Origin: Micromonospora cabrerizensis
Lineage (GTDB): Bacteria; Actinomycetota; Actinomycetes; Mycobacteriales; Micromonosporaceae
NCBI RefSeq assembly: GCF_022230955.1
Contig: NZ_JAKKFI010000004.1
Coordinates: forward strand, 1-36,900
Direction: 5' to 3'
DNA length: 36,900 bases
Position 1 is the first letter of the stretch. Each line of letters opens with the position of its first letter. Below, one piece after another: positions 23,096-31,471 of the stretch. A model generated the notes under the pieces. That model saw only the letters and a list, made by a program, of their open reading frames with translations, searched no databases and was not told the DNA's origin. The position numbers and the translations under genes were made by a program.

Positions 23096-24766
23096 TCAGA
23101 CCCGTGCGGGCGTGGCCAGGTCCTCCACCGGCTCCAGCTCCCGGCGGGCCGCGCTCAGGAATGCCTCGGCGTACGACTCGGCCGGGAAGTCACCCAGGTA
23201 GCGGCGGCGGGTGGCCCAGCGCTCCGCGGCCAGCGGGTCGGTGTCCAGCAGTGCGGTCAGCACCGCGTCCACGTTGGACATGTCCTGCCGCAGCACGTAG
23301 CCCGAACCGGCCAGTGGGAACCGCTCGGTGAACCGGTCGCCCGCGTCACCCATGTCGGTCACCGCGTACGGCTTGCCGGAGTAGAGGTAGTCCGAGATCA
23401 CCCCGGACACGTCGGAGACCAGTGCGTCGGAGGCGTTGACGCACTCGGTCAGGCTCAGCTCCCGGGCCGCCGCGCCGAACACGTGCGGGCGGCCGGTGCG
23501 GGCCCGGTCGGCGGCCAGCAACTCGGTCAGTCGGCCCACCTGTCGCGCCGACGCCGGGTTCTGCGCCGTGTACGGGTGGGCCCGCAGGATCACTGTCGCG
23601 CCGCGGGCCAGCAGGCGGCGCAGCAGCTCCTCGGCCACCGGCAGCGAGCAGTAGTCGGCGTCGGCGTGGTGCCCGGTCCAGGTGGGGGTGTAGAGCACCG
23701 TCGGGTTCGCCAACCCCCGCGCCGGCTCTGCGCGTACCTCGATCGACTCCACCTGTGGGCGGCCGACCACCACGAACTTGTCCGCGGGGATCTGCACGCC
23801 GGCGCGGGCGTACCGGTCGATGGCGGCCGGCCCGGCCACGAAGATCCGGTCGAAGATCCCCGACACCGGGTTGGCGCTCGGTGCCTTGTCGCTGTCGCCG
23901 TGGTGCAACTGCACGTGGGTGAGCTGGGTGAACCGGATGCAGTGGCTGTTCTTCGCGCCGTGGTTGACGTAGAACGCCGCCCGCAGGCTCGGCACCAGCG
24001 CCTCGTCCATGGCCCGCAGGGTGGGGCAGTAGACCACCGGCGCGTCGGTGGCCGCGGCGATCGGGGCCAGGAACTCCGGCTCCCGCAGCACGACCAGGAA
24101 CGGCCGGCCGATCCGTTGCAGGTACGGCAGCCACATGGTGACCTGGTATTCCGAGCCGGGCGGCGCGGAGAAGTAGAGCAGGAACTCCGGTTGGTGCCGG
24201 CGCAGCGCCCGGCCCACCGCCCCACCTCCGGCGCTCGGCCGGAACCGCCGCCGGGCCAGGTCCAGTGCGACCGCACCGGTGCCCGCGCCGACCAGCAGGC
24301 TGCCGGCCAGCGCCACCCAGGCGGGAAGGGCGAGCGCGGCAGCGAGTGCCAGGGCGGTGAGCAGCGCGAGCAGGGCGCTGCCGAGCCGGTCGGCGAGGAG
24401 CGGCGTCCAGGCGCGCACCGGCAGGTTCGCCGACCGGATCTCCAGGTTGCCGGCCGTCCGCAGGGGCCCCACCAGCAGCACCAGCCCCAGCAGGACCAGT
24501 GCGGTGGCGACCAGCGCGAGGTCCAGCCCGTCGTCCAGCCGCCGCGAGTAGCCCACCAGGACCGCGGCGGCGATCAGCGTCGTCTCCGCGACGAGGTCAG
24601 CGCTGGGGCGGATGCGCTGCTCGGCGGCCGAGGCGACCACTGCGGCGACGGCCAGCGCCAGGCCCCAGCCGGTGGCGCCGGTGAGCGCCAACACGACAAA
24701 GGCCAGCACGGCCAGCCCTGTGCTCAGGCACCGGGCAGCCAGCTTTCGGACCAGGTCGCCGCGCAT
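23096..24766 (-). CDS. CDP-polyol phosphotransferase (TagF/TarL-like) with N-terminal membrane domain, copy 1
   Basis: This 556-aa enzyme should polymerise glycerol- or ribitol-phosphate units from CDP-linked donors. The C-terminal two thirds are the Glyphos_transf domain: LHHGDSDKAPSANP, the FVAGPAAIDRYARAG helix, VLYTPTWTGHH, ILRAHPYT and SDVSGVISDYLYSGKPYAV. The N-terminal about 180 residues form some five hydrophobic segments rather than a second soluble domain. The ATG at 24766 has GGAG upstream, 33 bp after the CDP-polyol synthase gene, so the two are probably co-transcribed. Ribitol-phosphate is inferred from that neighbour. Confidence 0.86.
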   Translation of the reverse strand: MRGDLVRKLAARCLSTGLAVLAFVVLALTGATGWGLALAVAAVVASAAEQRIRPSADLVAETTLIAAAVLVGYSRRLDDGLDLALVATALVLLGLVLLVGPLRTAGNLEIRSANLPVRAWTPLLADRLGSALLALLTALALAAALALPAWVALAGSLLVGAGTGAVALDLARRRFRPSAGGGAVGRALRRHQPEFLLYFSAPPGSEYQVTMWLPYLQRIGRPFLVVLREPEFLAPIAAATDAPVVYCPTLRAMDEALVPSLRAAFYVNHGAKNSHCIRFTQLTHVQLHHGDSDKAPSANPVSGIFDRIFVAGPAAIDRYARAGVQIPADKFVVVGRPQVESIEVRAEPARGLANPTVLYTPTWTGHHADADYCSLPVAEELLRRLLARGATVILRAHPYTAQNPASARQVGRLTELLAADRARTGRPHVFGAAARELSLTECVNASDALVSDVSGVISDYLYSGKPYAVTDMGDAGDRFTERFPLAGSGYVLRQDMSNVDAVLTALLDTDPLAAERWATRRRYLGDFPAESYAEAFLSAARRELEPVEDLATPARV

Positions 24767-24799
24767 GTCGCTCCGTTCGTGGTTCCGCAGCCGTGGGCG

Positions 24800-26317
24800 T
24801 CAGTTCGCCGACGCCGCGCCGGCCGGCACCTCGACGGGACCCGGCCCGGACTGGGCCGGCACGGTCGGCGTCGGCCCGTCGCCAGGTGCTCGGCGTACGT
24901 CGATCACCTGGCCGGTCAGGTCGGAGACCAGCACGTCCAGCGACGACTGGGCGACGGCCTCCGCGGCGAGCAGGGTGTGCTCCGGCTCCTCGCCGAAGGC
25001 CCGCGTCCGCATCGGGGTGGCGGTCCGCTCCGGGTTGATGCAGTTGACGCGTACGCCGACGTCGGCCCACTCGTCGGACAGCGCCTGGGTCAGGTTGACC
25101 AGGGCGGCCTTGGTGGCCGAGTAGAGCGCGTAGCGGGCCCGCCCCCGGGTGTAGGAGCTGGAGGTGTAGAGCAGCAGCTGGCCCTTGGTCTGCTGGAGGT
25201 AGGGCAGTGCCTGCCGGGCGATGGTCACCGGGCCGACGAAGTTGACCTGGAGCAGTCGGTCCATGGTCTCCTCGTCCATCTCGGCGAGGGCGCCCTTCTC
25301 CAGGATTCCGGCGGTGACCACCACGTGGTCGATCCGGCCGGTGGCCTCGAAGGCGGTCGTCAGCGCGGCCTCGACGTCCTCGGCGCGCTCCACGTGGGTG
25401 CCGGTGGTGGAACGGCTGAACGGGAAGACCTGGGCGCCGTAGCGCCGGGCCAGCTCGGTCAGCTCGTGGCCGATGCCGTAGCTGCCGCCGAACACCACGA
25501 TGGTGCGGCCGGTCAGCTCCTCGCTGTAGCTGCGGTGGTCGGTCAGCCGGGGTGCCTGCGCGGCGGCGAGCTGGAAGAGCTTGTCCGCCAGGTGCACGTC
25601 GACGGGGTGGGTGACCTTGATGTTCTCGTCGGAGCCGTCGATCACCTTGATCGGGGTGCCGGGCAGGTAGCGCAGCACCACACCGCAGTCGTCGGTGGCG
25701 GCGAAGTTCGGGTCACCCTCGGCGATCCGGTACGCCTCACGGATGGTGGGGGAGCGGAACGCCTGCGGGGTCTGCCCACGGCGCAGCCGCGAGCGCACCG
25801 GGATGTCGGTGATGCAGTCGTTGTCGTCCACCTGGATGATCGTGTCCGCGGACGGGATGGCCACGTCCACGGCGTCGTAGGTCCACAGCGCGTTGACGCA
25901 CTCGCGCACGATCCGCCCGCTGAGCAGTGGGCGCACCGCGTCGTGGAAGAGGATGTTGCAGTCCGCCGGGCCGACCGCGTCGAGCGCGATCCGGGTGGTG
26001 GCGTTGCGGGTGTCACCACCCTCGATCACCTTGGTGACCTTGCGCAGGCCGGCCTTCTCGACGATCTGCTGGGCGTCGTCGACGTGACCGGACGCCATCA
26101 GCACGATGATCTCGTCGATCTCCGGTGCCGCCTCGAAGACCGCCAGGGTGTGCTCGATGATCGGCTTGCCGGCGATCTTCAGCAGTTGCTTCGGGATGCC
26201 GAGGCCCAGGCGGGTCCCGGTGCCTCCGGCCAGAACCACGGCCACCGTCCGCGAGGGGCGCCACGGCGTCGGGGTCTCCGCTTCGGCGTCCGGGCCAGTG
26301 GTCTGGTCCTGCGTCAT
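24800..26317 (-). CDS. Bifunctional IspD-type cytidylyltransferase / SDR reductase (CDP-ribitol synthesis, Bcs1-like)
   Basis: This 505-aa fusion has residues about 22-250 as an IspD/TarI cytidylyltransferase (VVLAGGTGTRLGLGIPKQLL, FHDAVRPLLS, RGQTPQAFR). Residues about 265-470 are an SDR (TIVVFGGSYGIGHE, the active-site YTSSSYTRGRARYALYSATK). The same order is found in Haemophilus Bcs1, which reduces ribulose 5-phosphate and couples ribitol 5-phosphate to CTP. The ATG at 26317 has AGGA with a seven-base spacer. The Pro/Ala-rich C-terminal tail looks disordered. Glycerol- or arabitol-type products cannot be ruled out. Confidence 0.85.
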   Translation of the reverse strand: MTQDQTTGPDAEAETPTPWRPSRTVAVVLAGGTGTRLGLGIPKQLLKIAGKPIIEHTLAVFEAAPEIDEIIVLMASGHVDDAQQIVEKAGLRKVTKVIEGGDTRNATTRIALDAVGPADCNILFHDAVRPLLSGRIVRECVNALWTYDAVDVAIPSADTIIQVDDNDCITDIPVRSRLRRGQTPQAFRSPTIREAYRIAEGDPNFAATDDCGVVLRYLPGTPIKVIDGSDENIKVTHPVDVHLADKLFQLAAAQAPRLTDHRSYSEELTGRTIVVFGGSYGIGHELTELARRYGAQVFPFSRSTTGTHVERAEDVEAALTTAFEATGRIDHVVVTAGILEKGALAEMDEETMDRLLQVNFVGPVTIARQALPYLQQTKGQLLLYTSSSYTRGRARYALYSATKAALVNLTQALSDEWADVGVRVNCINPERTATPMRTRAFGEEPEHTLLAAEAVAQSSLDVLVSDLTGQVIDVRRAPGDGPTPTVPAQSGPGPVEVPAGAASAN

Positions 26318-26343
26318 TGCCGGATCCTCACTCTCAGGGATGC

Positions 26344-26390
26344 GTTAACGGAAGGTTCCGCCCGAGCGGCGACGGAATGAACCTTAACGC
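26344..26390. promoter_or_regulatory. GTTAAC/CTTAAC inverted elements upstream of the CDP-ribitol gene
   Basis: gttaacggaaggttc at 26344-26358 and gaaccttaacgc at 26379-26390 form an imperfect inverted pair 27-75 bp before the ATG at 26317. On the minus strand the outer copy reads GCGTTAAGGT, also seen upstream of the second transferase at about 31332-31341. TAAGGT could be a -10. Confidence 0.4.
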
Positions 26391-26392
26391 GC

Positions 26393-26426
26393 GGACCGCG
26401 CCGCCCCAACGCGGGCGACGCGGTCC
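26393..26426 (-). terminator. Hairpin downstream of the ABC transporter genes
   Basis: ggaccgcg plus cgcc (26393-26405) pairs with ggcg plus cgcggtcc (26414-26426) with one mismatch and an eight-base loop. It lies between the exporter operon and the CDP-ribitol gene, which therefore probably has its own promoter. Confidence 0.5.
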
Positions 26427-26461
26427 ATGGCGCCGTGTCGATGCTGGTGTTCGCCGGACCT

Positions 26462-27289
26462 CTACTTGCTGTTCGCGTACGCCTCGTAGGCCCGGATGAC
26501 CTCGTCGGTGGGCCCGTCCATCCGCAGGACGCCCGATTCCAGCCAGATCGTCCGCTCGCAGGTGTCGCGGACGGAGGACAGCTGGTGGCTGACCAGGAAC
26601 ACCGTGCCCGCGCCCTCACGCAACTCGCGCACCCGCTGCTCACTGCGCTTGCGGAAGCCCTTGTCACCGGTGGCGAGCGCCTCGTCGATCAGCAGCACGT
26701 CGTGCTTCTTGGCGGCGGCGATGGAGAACCGCAGCCGGGCCGCCATGCCGGAGGAGTACGTCCGCATGGGCAGGCTGGCGAAGTCGCCCCGCTCGTTGAT
26801 CCCGGAGAAGTCGATGATCCCCGCGGCCTGCTTGGCCACGTCGTCGGGGTCCATGCCCATGGCCAGGCACCCGAGGGTGACGTTGCGCTCGCCGGAGAGG
26901 TCGTTGAGCAGGGCGGCGTTCACGCCCAGCAGCGACGGTTGCCCCTGGGTGTAGATCGCGCCCCGGTTGACCGGCAGCAGGCCGGCGATGGCCCGCAGGA
27001 TGGTGGACTTGCCGGAGCCGTTGCTGCCGATCAGCCCGATCGCCTCGCCCCGGTACGCGGTGAAGGAGATTCCCTTGACCGCGTGCACCTCCCGGATGTT
27101 CGGGGCGTTGGTGCGCTTGACCAACCGGCGCAGTGCGGCCACCGGCGTGGTGCCACCGCCGGCGCCCTGGTGCACCCGGTAGATGATGTGCGCGTCGTCC
27201 ACGACCACGGTCGGGATGCGCTCCTGCGTCGACGTCATCGTCGCGCTCGCCTCGATGTTGGCGTCGAACTGCTCAGCCAGCTCAGCCAC
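26462..27289 (-). CDS. tagH: TagH-like ABC transporter ATPase for polysaccharide export
   Basis: This 275-aa ATPase of the ABC-2 polymer-export class has Walker A GSNGSGKST (88-96), signature TYSSGMAARLRFS (about 177-189), Walker B DVLLIDEALATGD (about 197-209) and the switch histidine in LVSHQLSSV. The EVHAVKGISFTAYRGE lead-in is typical of TagH/KpsT/Wzt proteins. There is no C-terminal carbohydrate-binding domain, so export probably does not depend on a terminal cap recognised by the ATPase. The GTG at 27289, with GGAG and a seven-base spacer, overlaps the permease stop by eight bases. Confidence 0.9.
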   Translation of the reverse strand: MAELAEQFDANIEASATMTSTQERIPTVVVDDAHIIYRVHQGAGGGTTPVAALRRLVKRTNAPNIREVHAVKGISFTAYRGEAIGLIGSNGSGKSTILRAIAGLLPVNRGAIYTQGQPSLLGVNAALLNDLSGERNVTLGCLAMGMDPDDVAKQAAGIIDFSGINERGDFASLPMRTYSSGMAARLRFSIAAAKKHDVLLIDEALATGDKGFRKRSEQRVRELREGAGTVFLVSHQLSSVRDTCERTIWLESGVLRMDGPTDEVIRAYEAYANSK

Positions 27290-28175
27290 GGCCGTACTCC
27301 TGTTCCCCGCGCCAGAAGTAGAGGAAGCCGCCCAGGCCGGCGAGCAGCGCCCACCCGCCGCCGACCAGCCAGAGCTGGGTCAGCGACTCGTTGAGCAGCG
27401 GTGCTTCCTCCATCAGGGTGTACCGCGCAAGCTCGATGTAGACCAGGAGCGGGTTGTACTGCACCAGCGTCGTGGCCCAGCTCGGCAGCCGCTCGAAGAG
27501 GCTGACGCTGTAGAGGACGCCGGAGCCGTACATCCAGGTGCGCAGGATGAACGGCATGACCTGCTTCAGGTCGGTCGACTTCGAGCCCAGCCGGGCCACC
27601 ACCAGCACGACGCCGGCGTTGAACACCGCCTGGAGGAGCAGGGCCGGCACCAGCAGCAGCCACTCCAGGGTGAGCGGCTCGCCGGTGACCAGCACGATGC
27701 CGATCAACACCACCATCGACGCCAGCAGTTGCTGGAACTGCGTCAGCGTCGTGGACAGCGGCAGGCTGGCCCGGGGGAAGTGCAGTGCCCGGATCAGCCC
27801 CAGGTTGCTGCTGATCGCCTGGGTGCCGGCCAGGACGGCGCTCTGGGTGAAGTTGAAGATGAACAGCCCGGTGGTGAGGTAGGCGATGTAGTTCGGCATG
27901 TCGTTCTGTGCCAGCACCACACCGAAGATCAGGTAGTAGACCGCCGCGTTGGTCAGCGGGGTGAGCACCTGCCAGAGCTGACCCAGCTTGGCGTTGCTGT
28001 ACGAGGCGACCAGCTTGGCGTTGGCGTAGGCGGCGATGAAGTGCCGGTAGGCCCATAGTCGGCGGCTGTACTCGACGACGCTGGGGCGCTCACCGGCGAC
28101 CCGTAGCCCGTGCCGAGCGGCCAGCTGCGCCTGGGTCAGGCCCGTGTCGGGGTCGACCAGCGCGGTGGTGGCCAT
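27282..28175 (-). CDS. tagG: TagG-like ABC-2 permease for polysaccharide export
   Basis: This 297-aa membrane subunit has six hydrophobic segments from about residue 65 onward, preceded by a cytoplasmic N-terminus with SRRLWAYRHFI, the usual amphipathic interface of ABC-2 polysaccharide permeases. YSNAKLGQLWQVLTPL and NLGLIRALHFPRASLPLS are recognisable family stretches. The ATG at 28175 is preceded by GGAG. With the ATPase it forms the exporter for the lipid-linked wall polymer made by the neighbouring genes, and it is divergent from a TetR regulator. Confidence 0.9.
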   Translation of the reverse strand: MATTALVDPDTGLTQAQLAARHGLRVAGERPSVVEYSRRLWAYRHFIAAYANAKLVASYSNAKLGQLWQVLTPLTNAAVYYLIFGVVLAQNDMPNYIAYLTTGLFIFNFTQSAVLAGTQAISSNLGLIRALHFPRASLPLSTTLTQFQQLLASMVVLIGIVLVTGEPLTLEWLLLVPALLLQAVFNAGVVLVVARLGSKSTDLKQVMPFILRTWMYGSGVLYSVSLFERLPSWATTLVQYNPLLVYIELARYTLMEEAPLLNESLTQLWLVGGGWALLAGLGGFLYFWRGEQEYGRG

Positions 28176-28296
28176 GGAAATGGCGCTCCGATCTTTCGTG
28201 CAGACGGGGTTGCTCGCGACGATGGGATCCTAGTGGGAGATGTGCGCGGGGCGCCGCCTCGTCGCTGCGTGGACAGTAGTCCGAAACACGTCGGGA

Positions 28297-28317
28297 CGCA
28301 ACCGTATCGTCGTTGCG
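28297..28317. promoter_or_regulatory. Candidate TetR operator and promoter
   Basis: cgcaac and gttgcg form a 21-bp interrupted palindrome (28297-28317) directly before TACCCT (28319-28324), a plausible -10 for the tetR gene. A repressor bound here would block its own promoter and could also influence the divergent exporter genes. The 179-bp divergent region contains nothing else clear. Confidence 0.45.
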
Positions 28318-28354
28318 CTACCCTGGTCCGCGTGACCTGCGATAAGAGCCCTCG

Positions 28355-28993
28355 ATGACCACCGAGAAGAGGCGGGCCCCGGCCGGAGCGGCGGTGCTGC
28401 GCGACGAGATCACCACGGCGATCCGGCGCGCGCTGATGCAGGAGCTCGCCGCCGTCGGCTACGGCCGGCTCTCCATCGAGGCGGTGGCCCGCCGGGCCGG
28501 CGTCAGCAAGACGGCGATCTACCGGCGGTGGAACTCGAAGCTCGACCTGGTGCTGGAGATCGTCGCCGCGGCGGCACACCGTAAGTTGCCGGCACTGGAC
28601 ACCGGCACCCTGCGCGGTGATCTCGCCCTGCTCTTCCAGGCCGTGGCGCACGCGCTGCGTCACCCGCTGGCGTCGCAGATCATCCCGGACCTGCTGGCCG
28701 AGGCCGCCCGCAACCCCAGCATCGACGAGACCCTGCGTCAGGTGGTGTACGCCCGCCAACAGGAGATCGGCGGTCGGCTGGTCACCCGCGCGGTGCAGCG
28801 CGGCGAGCTGCCCTCCGACACCGACCCGGACGCCGCGATCGACCTCATCGTCGGCCCGCTCTACTGGCGGCTCGCCATCGCCCGGCTCCCGCTCACCGAC
28901 ACCTACCTCGACAACCTGGTCGAATCCGTGGCCGCCGGGCTCGGCGCCGACAGTGCCCTGCCCCGCCCTCGGGCGGCCCCGATCTCGGGCTGA
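28355..28993 (+). CDS. TetR-family transcriptional regulator
   Basis: This 212-aa protein has an N-terminal TetR helix-turn-helix (about residues 20-65; LSIEAVARRAGVSKTAIYRRW) and a helical C-terminal ligand domain of the TetR_C class (LPALDTGTLRGDL to LDNLVESVAAG). The ATG at 28355 has only a weak ribosome site. It is transcribed divergently from the TagGH exporter, so control of export or of the gene downstream at 29136 is plausible. The ligand is unknown. Confidence 0.9.
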   Translation: MTTEKRRAPAGAAVLRDEITTAIRRALMQELAAVGYGRLSIEAVARRAGVSKTAIYRRWNSKLDLVLEIVAAAAHRKLPALDTGTLRGDLALLFQAVAHALRHPLASQIIPDLLAEAARNPSIDETLRQVVYARQQEIGGRLVTRAVQRGELPSDTDPDAAIDLIVGPLYWRLAIARLPLTDTYLDNLVESVAAGLGADSALPRPRAAPISG

Positions 28994-29135
28994 CCAGGCG
29001 CCCGACACTCGGCCGCCCGCAGCAGCGGTCCGTCTGTCCGATTCCGCTAGGCTGCCCCCTTGATACCCGGCTGTCATCGATCAGACATCCGCTTTTCGCC
29101 TCCCCGAATCCACCGCCGGACGACAAGGACGCCCC

Positions 29136-31262
29136 GTGACGCAAGTCGAAGACGCTGCTGTGGTTTCAGCGCCAGGTGACCAGAGGAACACCCCGAGCGC
29201 GGGTGCCCGGCCTGGTGGCAGCAGCCGGCCCGGACCGGGCCGCGGTCTGATCGGGCGGCTCAACGCCGCGGTGGCTGGTGCGCCCGTCGTGATCACCGAC
29301 GCGGCGGTGGTCAGCTTCGCCATCTGGACGCTGCTCTACCACCTCAACCTCGGCCTCAACCTGCGCCCGTCGGTCATCTTCCTGGCCTGGGTCGTCCTGC
29401 AACCGGTCGCCGCGTACGTGGCCTGGAGGCTGCGCCGACGCGATGTGGTGACGCGGCGCCCCGGCGACGACGAGGCCGTGACCGAGCGGGCCGAGACCCC
29501 GGTCGACCGCGCCTCGCTGCTGCGTCGCTACGCCCTGCCGGTCGCCGCCGCGATCGGAGCGGCGATCTTCGCCTCGTTCGGCACCGGCACGCTGAGCTGG
29601 TGGTTGGCGGCCGGGCTCGGTCTGGTCGCGGTGGTCTCCGCCTGGCTGGCGCTGCCCCGTGCCGGACGTCCCGCCGACGCCGACGCCGCGCCGGCCGTCC
29701 GGGGGACCACCCCAATGCAGGGGTACGTGGTCCTCGCCGTCTCCCTGGCCGCCGCGTTCTTCGCCACGCTGATCAACCGGGTGTCGCTCGACGACGTCTT
29801 CTACGTCGGCAAGTCGGTGTGGGTGGCCGAGCGGGACACCATTCCGTTCCGGGACTTCCTGTTCACCGAGGGCGTGCTGCCGGGTGGTTCGGCCAACCCG
29901 CCGCTGCCGTCGTTCGAGGTCTTCATCGGGGCGCTGGCCCGCGCCCTGCACATCCACACCGCGTCCGTGTTGTGGTACCTCCTCCTGCCGGTCCTCGCCG
30001 TCTTCACGGTCCTCGCCCTGTGGCGTCTCGTGCAGCGCTGGGCCCCGCGCCGCCCGCTGGTCGTGTTCGGTGTCGCGGCGGCCTACATCCTGCTCGTGGC
30101 GTACTACGCCGACGCGCTGAACACCTACCACCTGCCCCGGCTCACCCAGGGCAAGAGCGTCTTCCTGCACGCTCTGATCCCCCTCGCCTGGGTGTACCTC
30201 ACGGACTACCTGGAGCACCGCTCGCGGCGGGCGCTGGTCCTGCTCACGTTGCTCTCCGTCGCCAGCGTCGGCTACACCACCACCGCCGTGTTCCTGCTGC
30301 CGCTGCTCGCCGGGGCGGCCGGCGTGGCGCTGCTGGCGACCCGCAGACTGCGGGAGGCCGTCCTGTGCTTCCTGGCCGCATCGGCCTATCCGCTGCTCTC
30401 CGGCGTGCTCGTCCAGGTGTTGCGCGGTGGCGTGGAGGAGGCCGCCGCGACGTACGCCCCGCTGCAGGAGCTGCGGACCATCTACGAGCTCACCCTGTGG
30501 CTGGGCATCCTCGGTGTCATCGGTGGGCTGGCCGTCTGGTGGTCTCCCCTCCTGCTCCGTCGGGGCGTGCCACAGCAGCTCGCCGCCGGTGCCGCGCTGG
30601 CGGTGACGGTCCTCATGGTGCCCGGAGTGTTGAAGCTCGGTGGTGACCTGAGCGGTCTGACGGCGGTGCTCTGGCGGGTGCCGTGGATCCTGCCGGTGCC
30701 GGCGCTGGTCGGTCTCCTCGCGGTCATCCGGCTGCCCAGACTGGCCCGGGTGAACCAGGTCCTCGCCGTCGCACTGCCCGTGGTCCTGGTGTTCGCCTTC
30801 TACACCCAGGGCAAGCCGATGTGGTACGGCGGTAAGGCGGTCGAGTCGAAGCCGACCTGGCGGATGCCGGAGAACCGCAAGGCCGCCTCGTTCTGGATCA
30901 AGAACCTGGACCGTCCCGCCGGCCTGGTGCTCGCCCCGTCGTCGGTCATGCGGTCGCTTCCGATGGTCACCACGGAGGTCCGCGTGGTGCTGCCGCGCGA
31001 CCTGTACCTCACCGACTACGGCCCGACGACGCCGTTCGCGACGGACCGGCTGCTGCTGGCGAAGTTCGCCGACGGCGAGCCCGTCGACAGCTCCGCGGTC
31101 GCCGGGGCGATGGACCGGGTGGGCGTGGGCCTGGTCTGTGTGTGGAAGGGCAACACCGCCGTCCCCGCTGTCGCACCCACCCTGGGGCTGGAACCCTTCG
31201 CGTCGCGCAAGGCGCCGGGGGCGATGGTCTGCTACCGCGTCGGCGCCCCCGGCGGGTCCTGA
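29136..31262 (+). CDS. Large GT-C-like polytopic membrane protein
   Basis: This 708-aa protein has an about 45-residue disordered N-terminus and about 12-14 hydrophobic spans. A loop carrying SLDDVFYVGKSVWVAERD (about residue 216 on) gives the paired acidic residues expected of GT-C glycosyltransferases. The C-terminal soluble part (about 590-708) begins near MPENRKAASFWIKNLDRP. It resembles membrane proteins found beside actinobacterial teichoic-acid genes, but I cannot name the activity. The GTG at 29136 has AAGGA upstream, and a TAGGCT at about 29048 could be a -10. A sugar or polymer-decorating role is inferred from context. Confidence 0.72.
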   Translation: MTQVEDAAVVSAPGDQRNTPSAGARPGGSSRPGPGRGLIGRLNAAVAGAPVVITDAAVVSFAIWTLLYHLNLGLNLRPSVIFLAWVVLQPVAAYVAWRLRRRDVVTRRPGDDEAVTERAETPVDRASLLRRYALPVAAAIGAAIFASFGTGTLSWWLAAGLGLVAVVSAWLALPRAGRPADADAAPAVRGTTPMQGYVVLAVSLAAAFFATLINRVSLDDVFYVGKSVWVAERDTIPFRDFLFTEGVLPGGSANPPLPSFEVFIGALARALHIHTASVLWYLLLPVLAVFTVLALWRLVQRWAPRRPLVVFGVAAAYILLVAYYADALNTYHLPRLTQGKSVFLHALIPLAWVYLTDYLEHRSRRALVLLTLLSVASVGYTTTAVFLLPLLAGAAGVALLATRRLREAVLCFLAASAYPLLSGVLVQVLRGGVEEAAATYAPLQELRTIYELTLWLGILGVIGGLAVWWSPLLLRRGVPQQLAAGAALAVTVLMVPGVLKLGGDLSGLTAVLWRVPWILPVPALVGLLAVIRLPRLARVNQVLAVALPVVLVFAFYTQGKPMWYGGKAVESKPTWRMPENRKAASFWIKNLDRPAGLVLAPSSVMRSLPMVTTEVRVVLPRDLYLTDYGPTTPFATDRLLLAKFADGEPVDSSAVAGAMDRVGVGLVCVWKGNTAVPAVAPTLGLEPFASRKAPGAMVCYRVGAPGGS

Positions 31263-31348
31263 GGCTGGTCGTGATGGGGAGTTTTGACCGGAATGCTGCT
31301 CGCATACCCGCTCGATACCATCGCGCCCATTCGCGTTAAGGTCGCAGT

Positions 31349-31424
31349 CACGTCCGCCAGCCTCGCGCTGGCGTGACGTGACGGGCGCCCACCAGGCGCT
31401 TCAGTCTCGGCTCCTGGTGGGCGC
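31349..31424 (+). promoter_or_regulatory. Two consecutive strong hairpins in the leader of transferase copy 2
   Basis: Hairpin 1: cacgtc plus cgccagc (31349-31361) pairs with gctggcg (31367-31373) and gacgtg (31375-31380), with a five-base loop. Hairpin 2: gcgcccaccagg (31385-31396) pairs perfectly with cctggtgggcgc (31413-31424). No T-run follows. They may terminate the upstream gene or form a structured 5' leader. GTTAAGGT lies about 10 bp before the first stem. Confidence 0.55.
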
Positions 31425-31471
31425 GAAGACCGAGCCCAGACCCGATACGGAAACCGTGGGGAGCGAACTCT

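Noticed and set aside
22919..26380. A 1153-codon open frame on the plus strand
   Set aside because: It runs antisense through the transferase and CDP-ribitol genes, whose products match known families along their full length. Long antisense frames are expected at this G+C content.
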